From: Gemmata sp051859125
GTDB taxonomy: Bacteria > Planctomycetota > Planctomycetia > Gemmatales > Gemmataceae
DNA length: 64,000 nt
NCBI RefSeq assembly: GCF_051859125.1
Contig: NZ_JBHYGG010000001.1
Span: 124,001 to 188,000 of the forward strand
Direction: 5' to 3'
Below the pieces are notes generated by a model, which was not told the DNA's origin, made no database searches, and worked only from the letters and a program-made list of their open reading frames with translations. Below, one piece after another: positions 22,999-32,560 of this stretch. How positions within the stretch are numbered: the first letter of the stretch is position 1; each line of letters begins with the position of its first letter. Both the position numbers and the translations under genes were made by a program.

Positions 22999-25560
22999 TC
23001 ACGGGATCGCGTCGAACTCCAGGCGCTGGAGGAACAGCATGCGGCGGTCGCCGCGGTCGCGGTAGTCGCGCAGCAGCACGTCGATGTCGGGCTCCAGTAC
23101 CTTCGGCCGCCACCCGCGGGCCGCCGAGCCGTTGATGTTCACCCCGACCGGCTTCGTCCAGTCGATCATCTCCTGCCCGAGCCACACCGACAGCTTGGTG
23201 ATGCCGCGGGAGTGCAGGTTGATGATGTTGTTTCCGCCGATGTCGCCGTCGAGGTCGGCCGGGACCATCGTGCCGCCCTTGTAGTTGTCGATCAGGTTGC
23301 GGTCGGCGATCTTCTCGGCCCCGAGCCAGTAGAACCGGTTGTCGGTGGCCCGCATCGTGGTCCACCGGAACCGGGCCTCGGTCGCCAGCTTCAGCACCGC
23401 GGCGCCGCTCACCCGCTGCTTGCGGTTCATCCAGTCGAACATGACGGGCGGCTCGGCCGCGAACCACTCGATCCCGCGGCCCTTGTACACGGCCATGAGC
23501 CCGGAGAACCCGTACCGGGTCCACGGCTCGAAGATGCGGCGGAGGTTCAGGACCGACTGGCCCGACATCTCCCCGGTGACGACGTAGAACGGGAGCTTCT
23601 GCGCGTTCCGCCAGTACCCCTCGAACATGGCCTGCCACTTCGGGGTCGGGCCGATCGCGACGACCCCGGCGAACAGGTCCGGGTGCGACGCGCCGACGTC
23701 CATGGCCATGTTCGCGCCCTCGACCGCGCCCACCAGGAACACGCGGTCGTTGTCCACACAGAAGTGCCGGACCGCGTCGCGGAGGACGGCCGTGACGTAC
23801 TCGTGGTCCTCGCCCTTCCACTCCCACGCCTGCTTGCCGCCGAACTGCCCGCCGCCCCACTCGGGGGCCACCACGATGTACCCGTGGCGGTCCGCCTCGG
23901 CGGCGATGGACGCCATGAGCTGCCGCGGGTCGGCGCGGGTGTCGGTCAACGCGATCACGACCGGGTACGGCCGCCCGTGGTGGTACTCGGGCGGGAGCTT
24001 GACGTAGTACGGGATGCCGGCCGCGTCGAGCGCCGTCGGGCCGGTCTTCCGCTTGTACACGCTCGTCGGGGTGCCGTCCTTGTTGAGCACCCGCTCGCCC
24101 GTGCGGAACAGCAGGTTCTCGGGCGCGGCCGGCGGGAGCAGCGAGATCACCTGGGCCAGCTCGTCGATCTTGATCGGCTTCCCCTTCTTGTACCCCGCGA
24201 GGATCGCGGCCTGGTCGTTGAGCAGCTCGGCGCGCTGGAAGCGCAGCACGGTCTCGCGGGCGGCCCACAGCCGCAGTGCGGTCTCGGGGTCGGAGGTCGC
24301 GCCGTTCTTCCCCTTCACCCACCCGCTGACCGCGGTGGCGAGCAACTCGTCGGGCCGCTTGCTCGGGTCGCGGCCCTGCTTGGTCTCGCGCTCGACCTGG
24401 CCGGCAAGGTTCACGAAGAACTCGAGCCGGGCGGCCGAGTCCGGGTGCAACTCGGCGTACACGTCCTCGCCGGCGGCGACGAGGGTCGCGAGTGGGGTCG
24501 CCAGCTCCTTCGCGGGGAACGCCGCGATCGTCGCGCCGCCGCCGGCCGCCAGGAACGGGGCCGCCCGCCCCTTCCCCGTGACCGCGTCGAGCAGGGCGCG
24601 GAGAAGTTGGCGGCCGGTGTCGTACCGCTCGCGGGCCGACTTCAGGTCGGCCATGAGCCGGGTCGCGTCGTCGACCTGCCGCGGCTCCGCGGTCTTCTCC
24701 GGGAACACGCCGAGGAGGTCGCCGGCGTACCGGTACCGGCCCGAGTTCAGCGCCAGCTCGGCCTCCTTGACCACGAGGCCGGCCGCGGCCGCGTCGACCT
24801 CCTTCGAGAGCTTGTCGAACAGCTCCTGCGCCGGCTTCGGGAGCCCGGCGGCGAAGGTCTTCTTGACCCGGTCCAGGTCGTCGCGGGCGTACTGCACCCA
24901 GCCCGCGTCGAGCATGAACTTGGCGACCGCGAGTTGCTTCTCGGGCTCGGGCTTGCCGGGCTCCTCGGTCAGTTCGGGGTGCGTGGAGAGGAGCTTGCGG
25001 ATCATCGCCGGGTCCATCTCGGCCGTCCGGTACGCGAGCCGCCAGAGGTGCGTCGGCGACCACAGGTAGCAGAAGTACGGGTCGAGGTAGGTGATCTGCT
25101 GCTCGATCTTGTCGAACCCGAGCGGCACGTTGACGGTGATGGTGCGCCGCCACTTGGCGTTGAACTCGGCGGCCTCGCGGTCGCGGGGGGTCATCACCGG
25201 CGGGAGCGGGTCGTTCCGCTTCCGCGGGCCGCCCGCGATCGTGTACGCCTTGTACTCGGGCCGCAGCTTCGTGTCCTTGCCGATCTCGCCGAGTTGCTTG
25301 GCGTGGGTGCTGAAGATCCACACCTTCGGCCCCTCGTCGAGCATGTCGAGGCCGGTGTCCTTGGCGATCGGGAACGTCTTGCCCGTGGCCGGGTCGTTGA
25401 TCGACGTGACCTCCTTGCGGACGTTCCCCTGGACCACGAACCCGTCCTTCATGATGACCGTGTCGGCGGCCGGGGCGGCGAGGGCGAGAGCCAGGCCGGT
25501 GAGGACGCCGGCGGCGGTGGTTCGGCCGGGCGAGAACCGGACCCGGGAGAGCGTCGTCAT
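22999..25560 (-). CDS. Secreted protein with C-terminal alpha/beta-hydrolase (esterase-like) domain
   Basis: This 853-residue protein begins with a signal peptide (RTTAAGVLTGLALALAAPA) followed by a small domain with DTVIMKDGFVVQGNV. A long helical middle part has TPR-like character. The last ~330 residues look like a polyhydroxybutyrate-depolymerase or dienelactone-type hydrolase: YPVVIALTDTRADPRQLMAS, YIVVAPEWGG, and a nucleophile elbow position reading VFLVGAVEGANMAMD. The elbow lacks the normal G-x-S-x-G serine, so it may be a non-catalytic or altered hydrolase. The ATG at 25560 fits the signal peptide; an earlier ATG at 25593 is possible. Substrate unknown. Confidence 0.7.
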   Translation of the reverse strand: MTTLSRVRFSPGRTTAAGVLTGLALALAAPAADTVIMKDGFVVQGNVRKEVTSINDPATGKTFPIAKDTGLDMLDEGPKVWIFSTHAKQLGEIGKDTKLRPEYKAYTIAGGPRKRNDPLPPVMTPRDREAAEFNAKWRRTITVNVPLGFDKIEQQITYLDPYFCYLWSPTHLWRLAYRTAEMDPAMIRKLLSTHPELTEEPGKPEPEKQLAVAKFMLDAGWVQYARDDLDRVKKTFAAGLPKPAQELFDKLSKEVDAAAAGLVVKEAELALNSGRYRYAGDLLGVFPEKTAEPRQVDDATRLMADLKSARERYDTGRQLLRALLDAVTGKGRAAPFLAAGGGATIAAFPAKELATPLATLVAAGEDVYAELHPDSAARLEFFVNLAGQVERETKQGRDPSKRPDELLATAVSGWVKGKNGATSDPETALRLWAARETVLRFQRAELLNDQAAILAGYKKGKPIKIDELAQVISLLPPAAPENLLFRTGERVLNKDGTPTSVYKRKTGPTALDAAGIPYYVKLPPEYHHGRPYPVVIALTDTRADPRQLMASIAAEADRHGYIVVAPEWGGGQFGGKQAWEWKGEDHEYVTAVLRDAVRHFCVDNDRVFLVGAVEGANMAMDVGASHPDLFAGVVAIGPTPKWQAMFEGYWRNAQKLPFYVVTGEMSGQSVLNLRRIFEPWTRYGFSGLMAVYKGRGIEWFAAEPPVMFDWMNRKQRVSGAAVLKLATEARFRWTTMRATDNRFYWLGAEKIADRNLIDNYKGGTMVPADLDGDIGGNNIINLHSRGITKLSVWLGQEMIDWTKPVGVNINGSAARGWRPKVLEPDIDVLLRDYRDRGDRRMLFLQRLEFDAIP

Positions 25561-25700
25561 GTGGTGCGTCTCGGTGGGGAGCGACACGTCCATTCTTCCC
25601 GGTCGCGGGGGCGCGATCAAGCGCGGGTCGCGCACGGAGCCGTATACCCGTACCCAACACCGGTGCTTGCGAAGCGTTTGTTGAAGACGAGCGAACCCGG

Positions 25701-26504
25701 TCAGGCCGGAACGAGCACCTCGCCGCGGCCGCCGGTGAGCAGGTCGCCCCGGAAGCAGCGGGCCGGGTGCGTCGGGAAGCGGAGCGCCGAGCCGAGGCGG
25801 GCGATCTCGCCGTTGAGGAGGTGCAAGACGCTCGGGCGGTACTCGCACGCGAACCGGAACGACGCCGGCAGGTCGGGCTCGCGGGCGGCGAGGATCGTGC
25901 CGCGCTTCATCCCCGCCCCGAGCCGCGGGCCGGTGCCGCCGAACACCGCGATCGTGCCGGCGATCATCGACGCACCCGCGAACTCGCCGCAGTCGCGCTG
26001 CACGACGATCACCCCGCGGCGCATCAGCAGGCCGAGTTCGTCGCCGGCGGAACTGCGGAGCAGGATCGACCCGCCGCACATCCCGCGGCGCGACCCGCGG
26101 TACGCGGCCCCGACCTGGTTCCCCGCGTTCCCGCGGACCTCGATCGCCCCGCCCCGCATCTCGGCCCCGAGCCAGTCCCCGGCCCCGCCGTCGATCACGA
26201 GCGTGCCGCCGGTCATTCGCGCGCCGGCGTGCATCCCAACGCTGCTCTCGACGTACACGAAGCCCGCGGACATCCCGGCCCCGATTCCCTTCACGGTGCG
26301 CGTGTCGCCGGCGAACTGGAGGTCGGCCTTCGGGTGGGTGCGGGGGCCGACGGTGAAGAACTCGCCGAGCGGTTCTGTGCGGTTGCCGTGTTGAACGGGG
26401 AGCTTCGCGACCTCAATCGCCGACAGACCCGCGACCCGCTCGGGCGTGACGCCGTCGAGTTCGAGCGGGATCGCCGACGGCGTGCGGAGGGTGAGTTTGA
26501 ACAT
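25701..26504 (-). CDS. fhcC: Formylmethanofuran dehydrogenase subunit C-like protein (FhcC/FwdC)
   Basis: This 267-residue protein is built of repeated glycine-rich turns (G-x-x-x-G-A-x-M-x-G-G), as in GMHAGARMTGGTLVIDGGAGDW and further copies, forming the beta-helix typical of FwdC/FhcC and of the glutamate synthase C-terminal domain. In planctomycetes and methylotrophs FhcC is part of the formyltransferase/hydrolase complex of the tetrahydromethanopterin C1 pathway. No fhcA, fhcB or fhcD is in this window, so the gene stands alone here. No clear ribosome site precedes the ATG. It is followed downstream by the hydrolase gene on the same strand and preceded by a small membrane protein gene with a 19-base gap. 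Confidence 0.8.
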   Translation of the reverse strand: MFKLTLRTPSAIPLELDGVTPERVAGLSAIEVAKLPVQHGNRTEPLGEFFTVGPRTHPKADLQFAGDTRTVKGIGAGMSAGFVYVESSVGMHAGARMTGGTLVIDGGAGDWLGAEMRGGAIEVRGNAGNQVGAAYRGSRRGMCGGSILLRSSAGDELGLLMRRGVIVVQRDCGEFAGASMIAGTIAVFGGTGPRLGAGMKRGTILAAREPDLPASFRFACEYRPSVLHLLNGEIARLGSALRFPTHPARCFRGDLLTGGRGEVLVPA

Positions 26505-26523
26505 GCTGGGATCGCAACCCGGA

Positions 26524-27114
26524 TCACGGGAAGAACGGGATCGTCTTGCGCTCGTTGGTTCGCTTCATGGGGTCGAATGTCGCGAGCTTCGTGAGCTTCA
26601 TGAGCCCGTCGGGCTGGCGGGCGAACGTCGCCCGGAGGTACAGCGGGGCCTGATGCCCGTTGGCCTCGCCCTTCGCCAGGAACCCGATCTCGATCGTGTT
26701 CGCGTCGATCTCGCGGACGTCGTCGCGGGCGAAGTCCCACGCGGCGACGCGGACGTCGAGCTGTCGAAGGACGTTCCAGAACCCGCCGCCGCGAACCTGC
26801 TCGCGGGTCACCGTCACGGGAGCACTCTCGCCGTGGTACTCGAGCGTGTCGGCGATGTTGGCGACGAAGGCGTTCGCGTCGCGGGCGTTCGCGGCCCGCA
26901 GCATGGTCTGCACGGCCCGGACCGACTCCTCGCGGGGGCTCTCGAAGAGCTTGTCGAGCAGAAACAGCACCGCGAGTACCCCCGCGATGCTCCCGAAGGC
27001 GGCGAGCGCCCGCCGGTTGTCGCGGCGGTTGAACCACACCGCCCCGGAGACGAGCACCGCCGCGAAGAGGAGCAGGTACGCGGTCTGCGGCGGGTCGCTG
27101 AGGAACGTCGGCAT
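26524..27114 (-). CDS. Small membrane protein with NTF2/SnoaL-like domain
   Basis: I do not recognise this gene beyond its architecture. The 196 residues start with two hydrophobic helices (about 11-25 and 37-53) joined by a short basic loop. A soluble domain follows with an alpha-plus-beta pattern: RAVQTMLRAANARDANAFVANIADTLEYHG looks like the opening helices of an NTF2-like cone fold, and LYLRATFARQPDGLMKLTKLATF like its later strands. The ATG at 27114 has GGGAG about ten bases upstream. It lies between enolase and fhcC on the same strand. Confidence 0.6.
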   Translation of the reverse strand: MPTFLSDPPQTAYLLLFAAVLVSGAVWFNRRDNRRALAAFGSIAGVLAVLFLLDKLFESPREESVRAVQTMLRAANARDANAFVANIADTLEYHGESAPVTVTREQVRGGGFWNVLRQLDVRVAAWDFARDDVREIDANTIEIGFLAKGEANGHQAPLYLRATFARQPDGLMKLTKLATFDPMKRTNERKTIPFFP

Positions 27115-27131
27115 GGGGAACGGCTCCCGGA

Positions 27132-27182
27132 GAGTCCCGGGGTTCGCACCCCGGGCTACGCACTGTCGTCCCTCCGGGACTC
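27132..27182. repeat. Nested stem-loop repeat downstream of enolase
   Basis: Outer arms GAGTCCCGG at 27132-27140 and CCGGGACTC at 27174-27182 pair perfectly, and an inner hairpin CCCGGGG-TTCGCA-CCCCGGG (27136-27155) overlaps the left arm. The 51-base unit fills much of the gap between the enolase 3' end and the small membrane protein gene. It looks like a REP-type palindromic unit and may also stop transcription. Confidence 0.5.
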
Positions 27183-27238
27183 AACGGTCGTGAGCCCTCG
27201 GAGGGGGCCGGAGAGCGGAAGCACAGGGTTGCTTGGAA

Positions 27239-28540
<1,302 letters not shown>

Positions 28541-29148
28541 CGTGTGTGCGTGGGGGTTGGCCGCGGGGACCGCGGTTCGGTACGGGACGGGTGACGGAGA
28601 GTGATGATGGGATATGGGCGGGCGGGGTGCGGTCAAGGCGCGCCCGAAATGTGCTCGAAGGGCCGACCGGCTCCGGGGTACTCGGGGTCACTCGGGGTCG
28701 CCGCGCGGGCCTCGTGCCCGACGGTGAGGCGACCGGTTGTCTATCGTTCCGGAGCCGGCCGGGTTCGCGGGCCGAAGGGACCGGGGAGTCCCTCCGCCCC
28801 GGGGAAGTCCGGGACCGAGCGGCGTCGGGGGCCGCGCGCCCGATCGACCGGTGCCGGCCGGGCGGGGGTCGACGGCAACGGGGTGTTGCCGGATCGCTCC
28901 CGCCCGACCGCTTCCCACCAACCGGTCCCGCCGGCCGACCCGCACACATCGGGTGGGACCGGCGGAGCCGCCGCCCCGGGCCGGCTTCGGCGGCGGGGCG
29001 GGTGACACACCTAAGATCGGCGGCCGGGCGGCGGCGCTTGAAACGCTTCGTGAAAATCACGCGCAGACGGGCGCGGCGCGGCTGGGCTACCATTCCCGTG
29101 CGGAACGCTGAAGAATGTGGGCAGTGGGACCGCGTGCCGGAGGGAGCG
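28541..29148. other. 608-base divergent spacer, no gene seen
   Basis: This region lies between the starts of enolase and the binding-protein-like gene. It is very GC-rich, with several short palindromes such as GCCGCCGCCCCGGGCC near 28970 and no reading frame with sensible codon use. It presumably holds the promoters for both genes, but I could not place either with confidence. No RNA gene was recognised. Confidence 0.5.
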
Positions 29149-30762
29149 ATGCGGAAGTGGTGGGTCTGGTTCCTGGTCGCCGCCGTCGCGGGCGGCCTGC
29201 TGGTCGCGTACCTCCCGGGGCTCCTCGCCCCGCGGCCGGTGGCGCGGCCGCGCCCGGTGCCGGCCGGGGACCGCGAGGTCGCCTGGCTCCACAACCCGAC
29301 CGCGTTCGACGCCTGGGAGAACTTCGTCTGGGGCGTGAAGCGGGCGGAGATGGCCGGCGACGGCGGCCCGGACGGCCTGGAGGTCGACGACTCGCACGCG
29401 TTCCCCGACAAGACCACGTCGGTCCCCGAGGTGGTCCTCCGCCGCAAGGGGTGCGCCGGGGCCGTCCGGGTCCGGTGGTACAAGCTCACCAACACGAGCA
29501 CGCAGGAGGACTGGGTCACCGCGCTGGCCGCCGCGGACCCGCCGCCGCTCGCGGTCCTGGGCGGGTGGTCGAGCGACCGGGCGCGGGTGCTGGCCGACGC
29601 GATGCGGGACGCGAAGTGGCGCGCCGCCCGCCCGCTCCTGTTCCTCGCGACCGCCACCGCGGACCGCGTCGACCCCGACGACGACGCGGGCGGCGCGCGG
29701 GGGCCGAACCTGATCTCGATCTACGACCGCTCGTTCCGGTTCTGCTTCACCAACCGGCAGATGGCAACGTCGGTCACCGACTTCGTCCTCTCGGACCCGA
29801 CCCTCCGGCCCGGCGCGATCGCGCTGCCGGGCGTTCGGGCGCTCGGGGCCGCGGCGCACCTCCTGTGGCCGACGCTCCCGGCCCTGGCCTTCGACACGCT
29901 GCCCCCCGAGGAGCCGCTCCCGGCGCACGCGATCGAGTGGCGCGACGACCCGTACTCGACGGACCTGTGCTTCAAGTTCCGCGAGGCGCTCCAGCAGCGC
30001 GCGACCGGCGACTGCGACCTGCCGCGGCTGGCGGTCACGACGCACTCGGTCCCGTTCAGCACGGGCCGCCTGAACCGCCCGAACCCGGCCGAGGCCCAGG
30101 TCGCCGAGCACGTCCTCGCGAACCTGCCGCCCCCGGGGTTCCGGTCCGTGCTGGTGATCCCGACCGTGTCGGCCCCGGCCCGCCGCACCCTCCGCGCGCT
30201 CGTCCAGGGGGACCCGGGCGTCGGCCGGCAACTCGTCGCGATCACCGGCGACGGGATGGGGGTGAACACGTTCTTCCGCGACCGCGAGTTCGCGTGGCCG
30301 ACGCGGTCGATCTCCATTCCCCTGGTGCTGTTCACCCACGCCGACCCGTTCGGGTGGGACGCGCCCGGCGGGGCCGCGCCGCCCGCGGGTTACGAACTCA
30401 CGGCCCCCCGGCCCGGGGCCGTGCGGTCGAGCACCGAGGACATTCGGCTCTACACGCGGCTCACGCGGGTGGTCGCGGCCGCCGCGTTCCCCGACGGCGA
30501 GGCCGACCTCGTCGCGACCCCGGACCGGCTCGACGAGCGGCTCCGGGCGCAGCGCCCGGCGTTCTTCGACCGGTCGGGGGACCGGCTCAGCGGCACCGGC
30601 GAGCACGTCGTCGTCCTGCGGCCGACGTTCGCGGCGGAGTCCGCACGCGGGAAGCAGCCGGACGGGGTCCTCGAAGTGTACAGCCGGCAGCCCGGTCGCG
30701 GGGAGTGGGTCCGCGTCCACGCCCGCCCGCTGTCGCGGCCGGAAGGGGGACCGCAGGAATGA
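29149..30762 (+). CDS. Membrane-anchored periplasmic binding protein-like sensor partner
   Basis: This 537-residue protein has an N-terminal membrane anchor (WWVWFLVAAVAGGLLVAYLPGLLA) and a large outer domain. The domain resembles branched-chain amino acid-type (PBP1) binding proteins: PPPLAVLGGWSSDRARVLADAM, ARPLLFLATATADRV, SIYDRSFRFCFTNRQMATSVTDFVLSD. It lacks a lipobox. Its stop codon overlaps the start of the histidine kinase gene (ATGA at 30759-30762), implying translational coupling and a shared job, most simply ligand detection for the kinase. The ATG at 29149 follows a CGGAGGGAG site. No ABC permease is nearby, so uptake is unlikely to be its role. Confidence 0.65.
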   Translation: MRKWWVWFLVAAVAGGLLVAYLPGLLAPRPVARPRPVPAGDREVAWLHNPTAFDAWENFVWGVKRAEMAGDGGPDGLEVDDSHAFPDKTTSVPEVVLRRKGCAGAVRVRWYKLTNTSTQEDWVTALAAADPPPLAVLGGWSSDRARVLADAMRDAKWRAARPLLFLATATADRVDPDDDAGGARGPNLISIYDRSFRFCFTNRQMATSVTDFVLSDPTLRPGAIALPGVRALGAAAHLLWPTLPALAFDTLPPEEPLPAHAIEWRDDPYSTDLCFKFREALQQRATGDCDLPRLAVTTHSVPFSTGRLNRPNPAEAQVAEHVLANLPPPGFRSVLVIPTVSAPARRTLRALVQGDPGVGRQLVAITGDGMGVNTFFRDREFAWPTRSISIPLVLFTHADPFGWDAPGGAAPPAGYELTAPRPGAVRSSTEDIRLYTRLTRVVAAAAFPDGEADLVATPDRLDERLRAQRPAFFDRSGDRLSGTGEHVVVLRPTFAAESARGKQPDGVLEVYSRQPGRGEWVRVHARPLSRPEGGPQE

Positions 30763-32492
30763 CGCCCGCCGCCCCTGCCGCGCCCGGCCTGCCCGACGCG
30801 CCCCCCCTGCCCTTCTGGCCGTACTTCCTCCGGCTGCTCCCGCTCATCGTCCTGTGGACCGTGATGGCGGCGCTGCTCGCGTGGCTCCTCTACGCGCGCG
30901 CGTGGTGGAGCGAGGAGTCGGACCGGGCCGACATGCGGGAGTGGGTGGACAACACCCGCATCTTCCGCAAGACGCTCGCGGAACTCGCCCGCGAGCACGT
31001 GGACCTGCTCCTCGACGACGCCCCGGGACCGGACCACGCGAACCGGCTGAAGAACAAGCGCGACGAGATCGCCGAGCAGGTCCGCGCGATGACCGAGCCC
31101 CCGCGCGTGTACTCGGCCCAGCTCCCGCTGTTCCCGGAGATCTACAAGCTCGAGGTGGACTTCTCCGGGGTGCCCGCCCCGCCCGGCCGCGACACGTCGC
31201 CGGTCCGCTGGGAGTCGCCCAAGCCCAAGCCCGGGGGCCACGCCCGCGCGCAGCTCCACACCCTGAGCTTCGAGCCGGCGCTCAACCGCCCCGGGGCCGC
31301 GGCCGCGATCCGCCTGGAGTACCGGCTGCACACCTACCACCAGATGCAGAAGCAGCAGGACGACTTCCGGTTCTGGCAGACGGTGACCGCGTCGGTGCTG
31401 CTGCCGACGACGGTGTTCGTGGGCTGGCTCGTGCTCCGGTACCTCCGCCGCGAGCGCGCCCGCGAGGTGACCCGGTTCCAGAACGCGCACGCGCACGAGC
31501 TGCGCGCGCGGGAGCTGCTCCAGGCCCAGGTCGCCCACCAGCTCGCCGAGCAGGAGCTGCTCGAAGCGCAGGTGAAGCAGCAGCAGGCCGAGCACGCCAC
31601 CGAGGAACTCACCCGCCGGGTGCTGGAGCAGCAGCTCGACACGGCCCGGCTGGAGAGCCGCGCCGCGGAGGCCGAGAAGGCCGCGCTCGAACTCAAGTCG
31701 CAGCTCTACGCGAGCATCGGCATCATGGCCGGGAGCTACGCGCACAACATCAAGAACCTGCTCGTCCGCCCCAACGACCTGCTCAGCCGGTGCATCGACG
31801 CGAGCGGCACCACCCGCGAGCAGCAGGGCATGTTGCAGGAGGTCCGGAACACCCTGGGCACCGTCACCGAGCGGCTCCAGCAGATCCTCCACACGGTGCG
31901 GCGCGACCCGGCGAAGGCCGAGGCGGTCACCCGCGTGGACCTCGCGGCGCTGGTCCGCGAGTCGCAGGGCACCTGGGCCGAGATGGGCCGCGACAAGTGG
32001 AAGCTCGCCATCTCCGCCGCGGTCCCGGACGGACCGGAGTGGGTGACCGGCGACCTGTCGCACCTCCAGCAGGCCATCGAGAACCTCGTGTTCAACGCCC
32101 GCGACGCGACGTTCGAGATGCGGAACCACCTCCGCGACGAGGCGAAGCGCGAGCCGGACCCGGCCCGGCGGCGGCACCGGCTCCTCGACGCCGCGGCGTG
32201 GAAGGGCGAGGTGGCGCTCGCGGTGCGGCGCGACGGGGCCGGGGTGGTGCTGGAGGTCCGCGACAACGGGATCGGGATGACCCCGGACGTCCGCGAGAAC
32301 TGCCTGAAGACGCACTTCACGACGAAGCGCGACAACGCGCTCTACGAGGGGTACAGCGCCGGCATGGGGCTCGGGCTGTCGTTCGTCGCGGTGGTGCTCG
32401 AGCACCACGGGGCGAAGCTGGAGATCGACTCGGCCCCGCACCAGGGGACCACGTTCCGGATGCGGTTCCCGGCGGCCGCGGACCGCGCGTGA
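30759..32492 (+). CDS. Membrane sensor histidine kinase
   Basis: This 577-residue kinase has two membrane helices (about 22-46 and 205-230) flanking an outer loop of about 160 residues. A long Gln/Glu/Ala-rich coiled coil follows, then the kinase core. The phosphoacceptor region reads GSYAHNIKNLLVRP. The ATPase domain shows the N box (QQAIENLVFNARDA), G1 (VRDNGIGMTP), a lid with TKRDNALYEGYSAGMGLGLSF, and a final GTTFRMRFP. It overlaps the binding protein gene by four bases. No response regulator is adjacent, so it is an orphan within this window. A terminator stem follows immediately after the stop. Confidence 0.85.
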   Translation: MTPAAPAAPGLPDAPPLPFWPYFLRLLPLIVLWTVMAALLAWLLYARAWWSEESDRADMREWVDNTRIFRKTLAELAREHVDLLLDDAPGPDHANRLKNKRDEIAEQVRAMTEPPRVYSAQLPLFPEIYKLEVDFSGVPAPPGRDTSPVRWESPKPKPGGHARAQLHTLSFEPALNRPGAAAAIRLEYRLHTYHQMQKQQDDFRFWQTVTASVLLPTTVFVGWLVLRYLRRERAREVTRFQNAHAHELRARELLQAQVAHQLAEQELLEAQVKQQQAEHATEELTRRVLEQQLDTARLESRAAEAEKAALELKSQLYASIGIMAGSYAHNIKNLLVRPNDLLSRCIDASGTTREQQGMLQEVRNTLGTVTERLQQILHTVRRDPAKAEAVTRVDLAALVRESQGTWAEMGRDKWKLAISAAVPDGPEWVTGDLSHLQQAIENLVFNARDATFEMRNHLRDEAKREPDPARRRHRLLDAAAWKGEVALAVRRDGAGVVLEVRDNGIGMTPDVRENCLKTHFTTKRDNALYEGYSAGMGLGLSFVAVVLEHHGAKLEIDSAPHQGTTFRMRFPAAADRA

Positions 32493-32524
32493 ACACGCCC
32501 ACCCGTTGCGGCGGGTGGGCGTGT
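32493..32524 (+). terminator. 13-bp stem-loop after the histidine kinase
   Basis: ACACGCCCACCCG at 32493-32505 pairs perfectly with CGGGTGGGCGTGT at 32512-32524 around a six-base loop, starting right after the kinase stop. The converging esterase gene ends at 32561, so the stem could end transcripts from both directions. Confidence 0.75.
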
Positions 32525-32560
32525 GTGGGGGACCCTTCGGGGGCGCGTGCGCCCCGTGGG

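Noticed and set aside
28546..29148. Extending the binding-protein-like gene upstream into the 608-base spacer
   Set aside because: The frame is open but encodes Arg/Gly/Pro-rich sequence with no domain; the ATG at 29149 starts a clear membrane anchor after a ribosome site.
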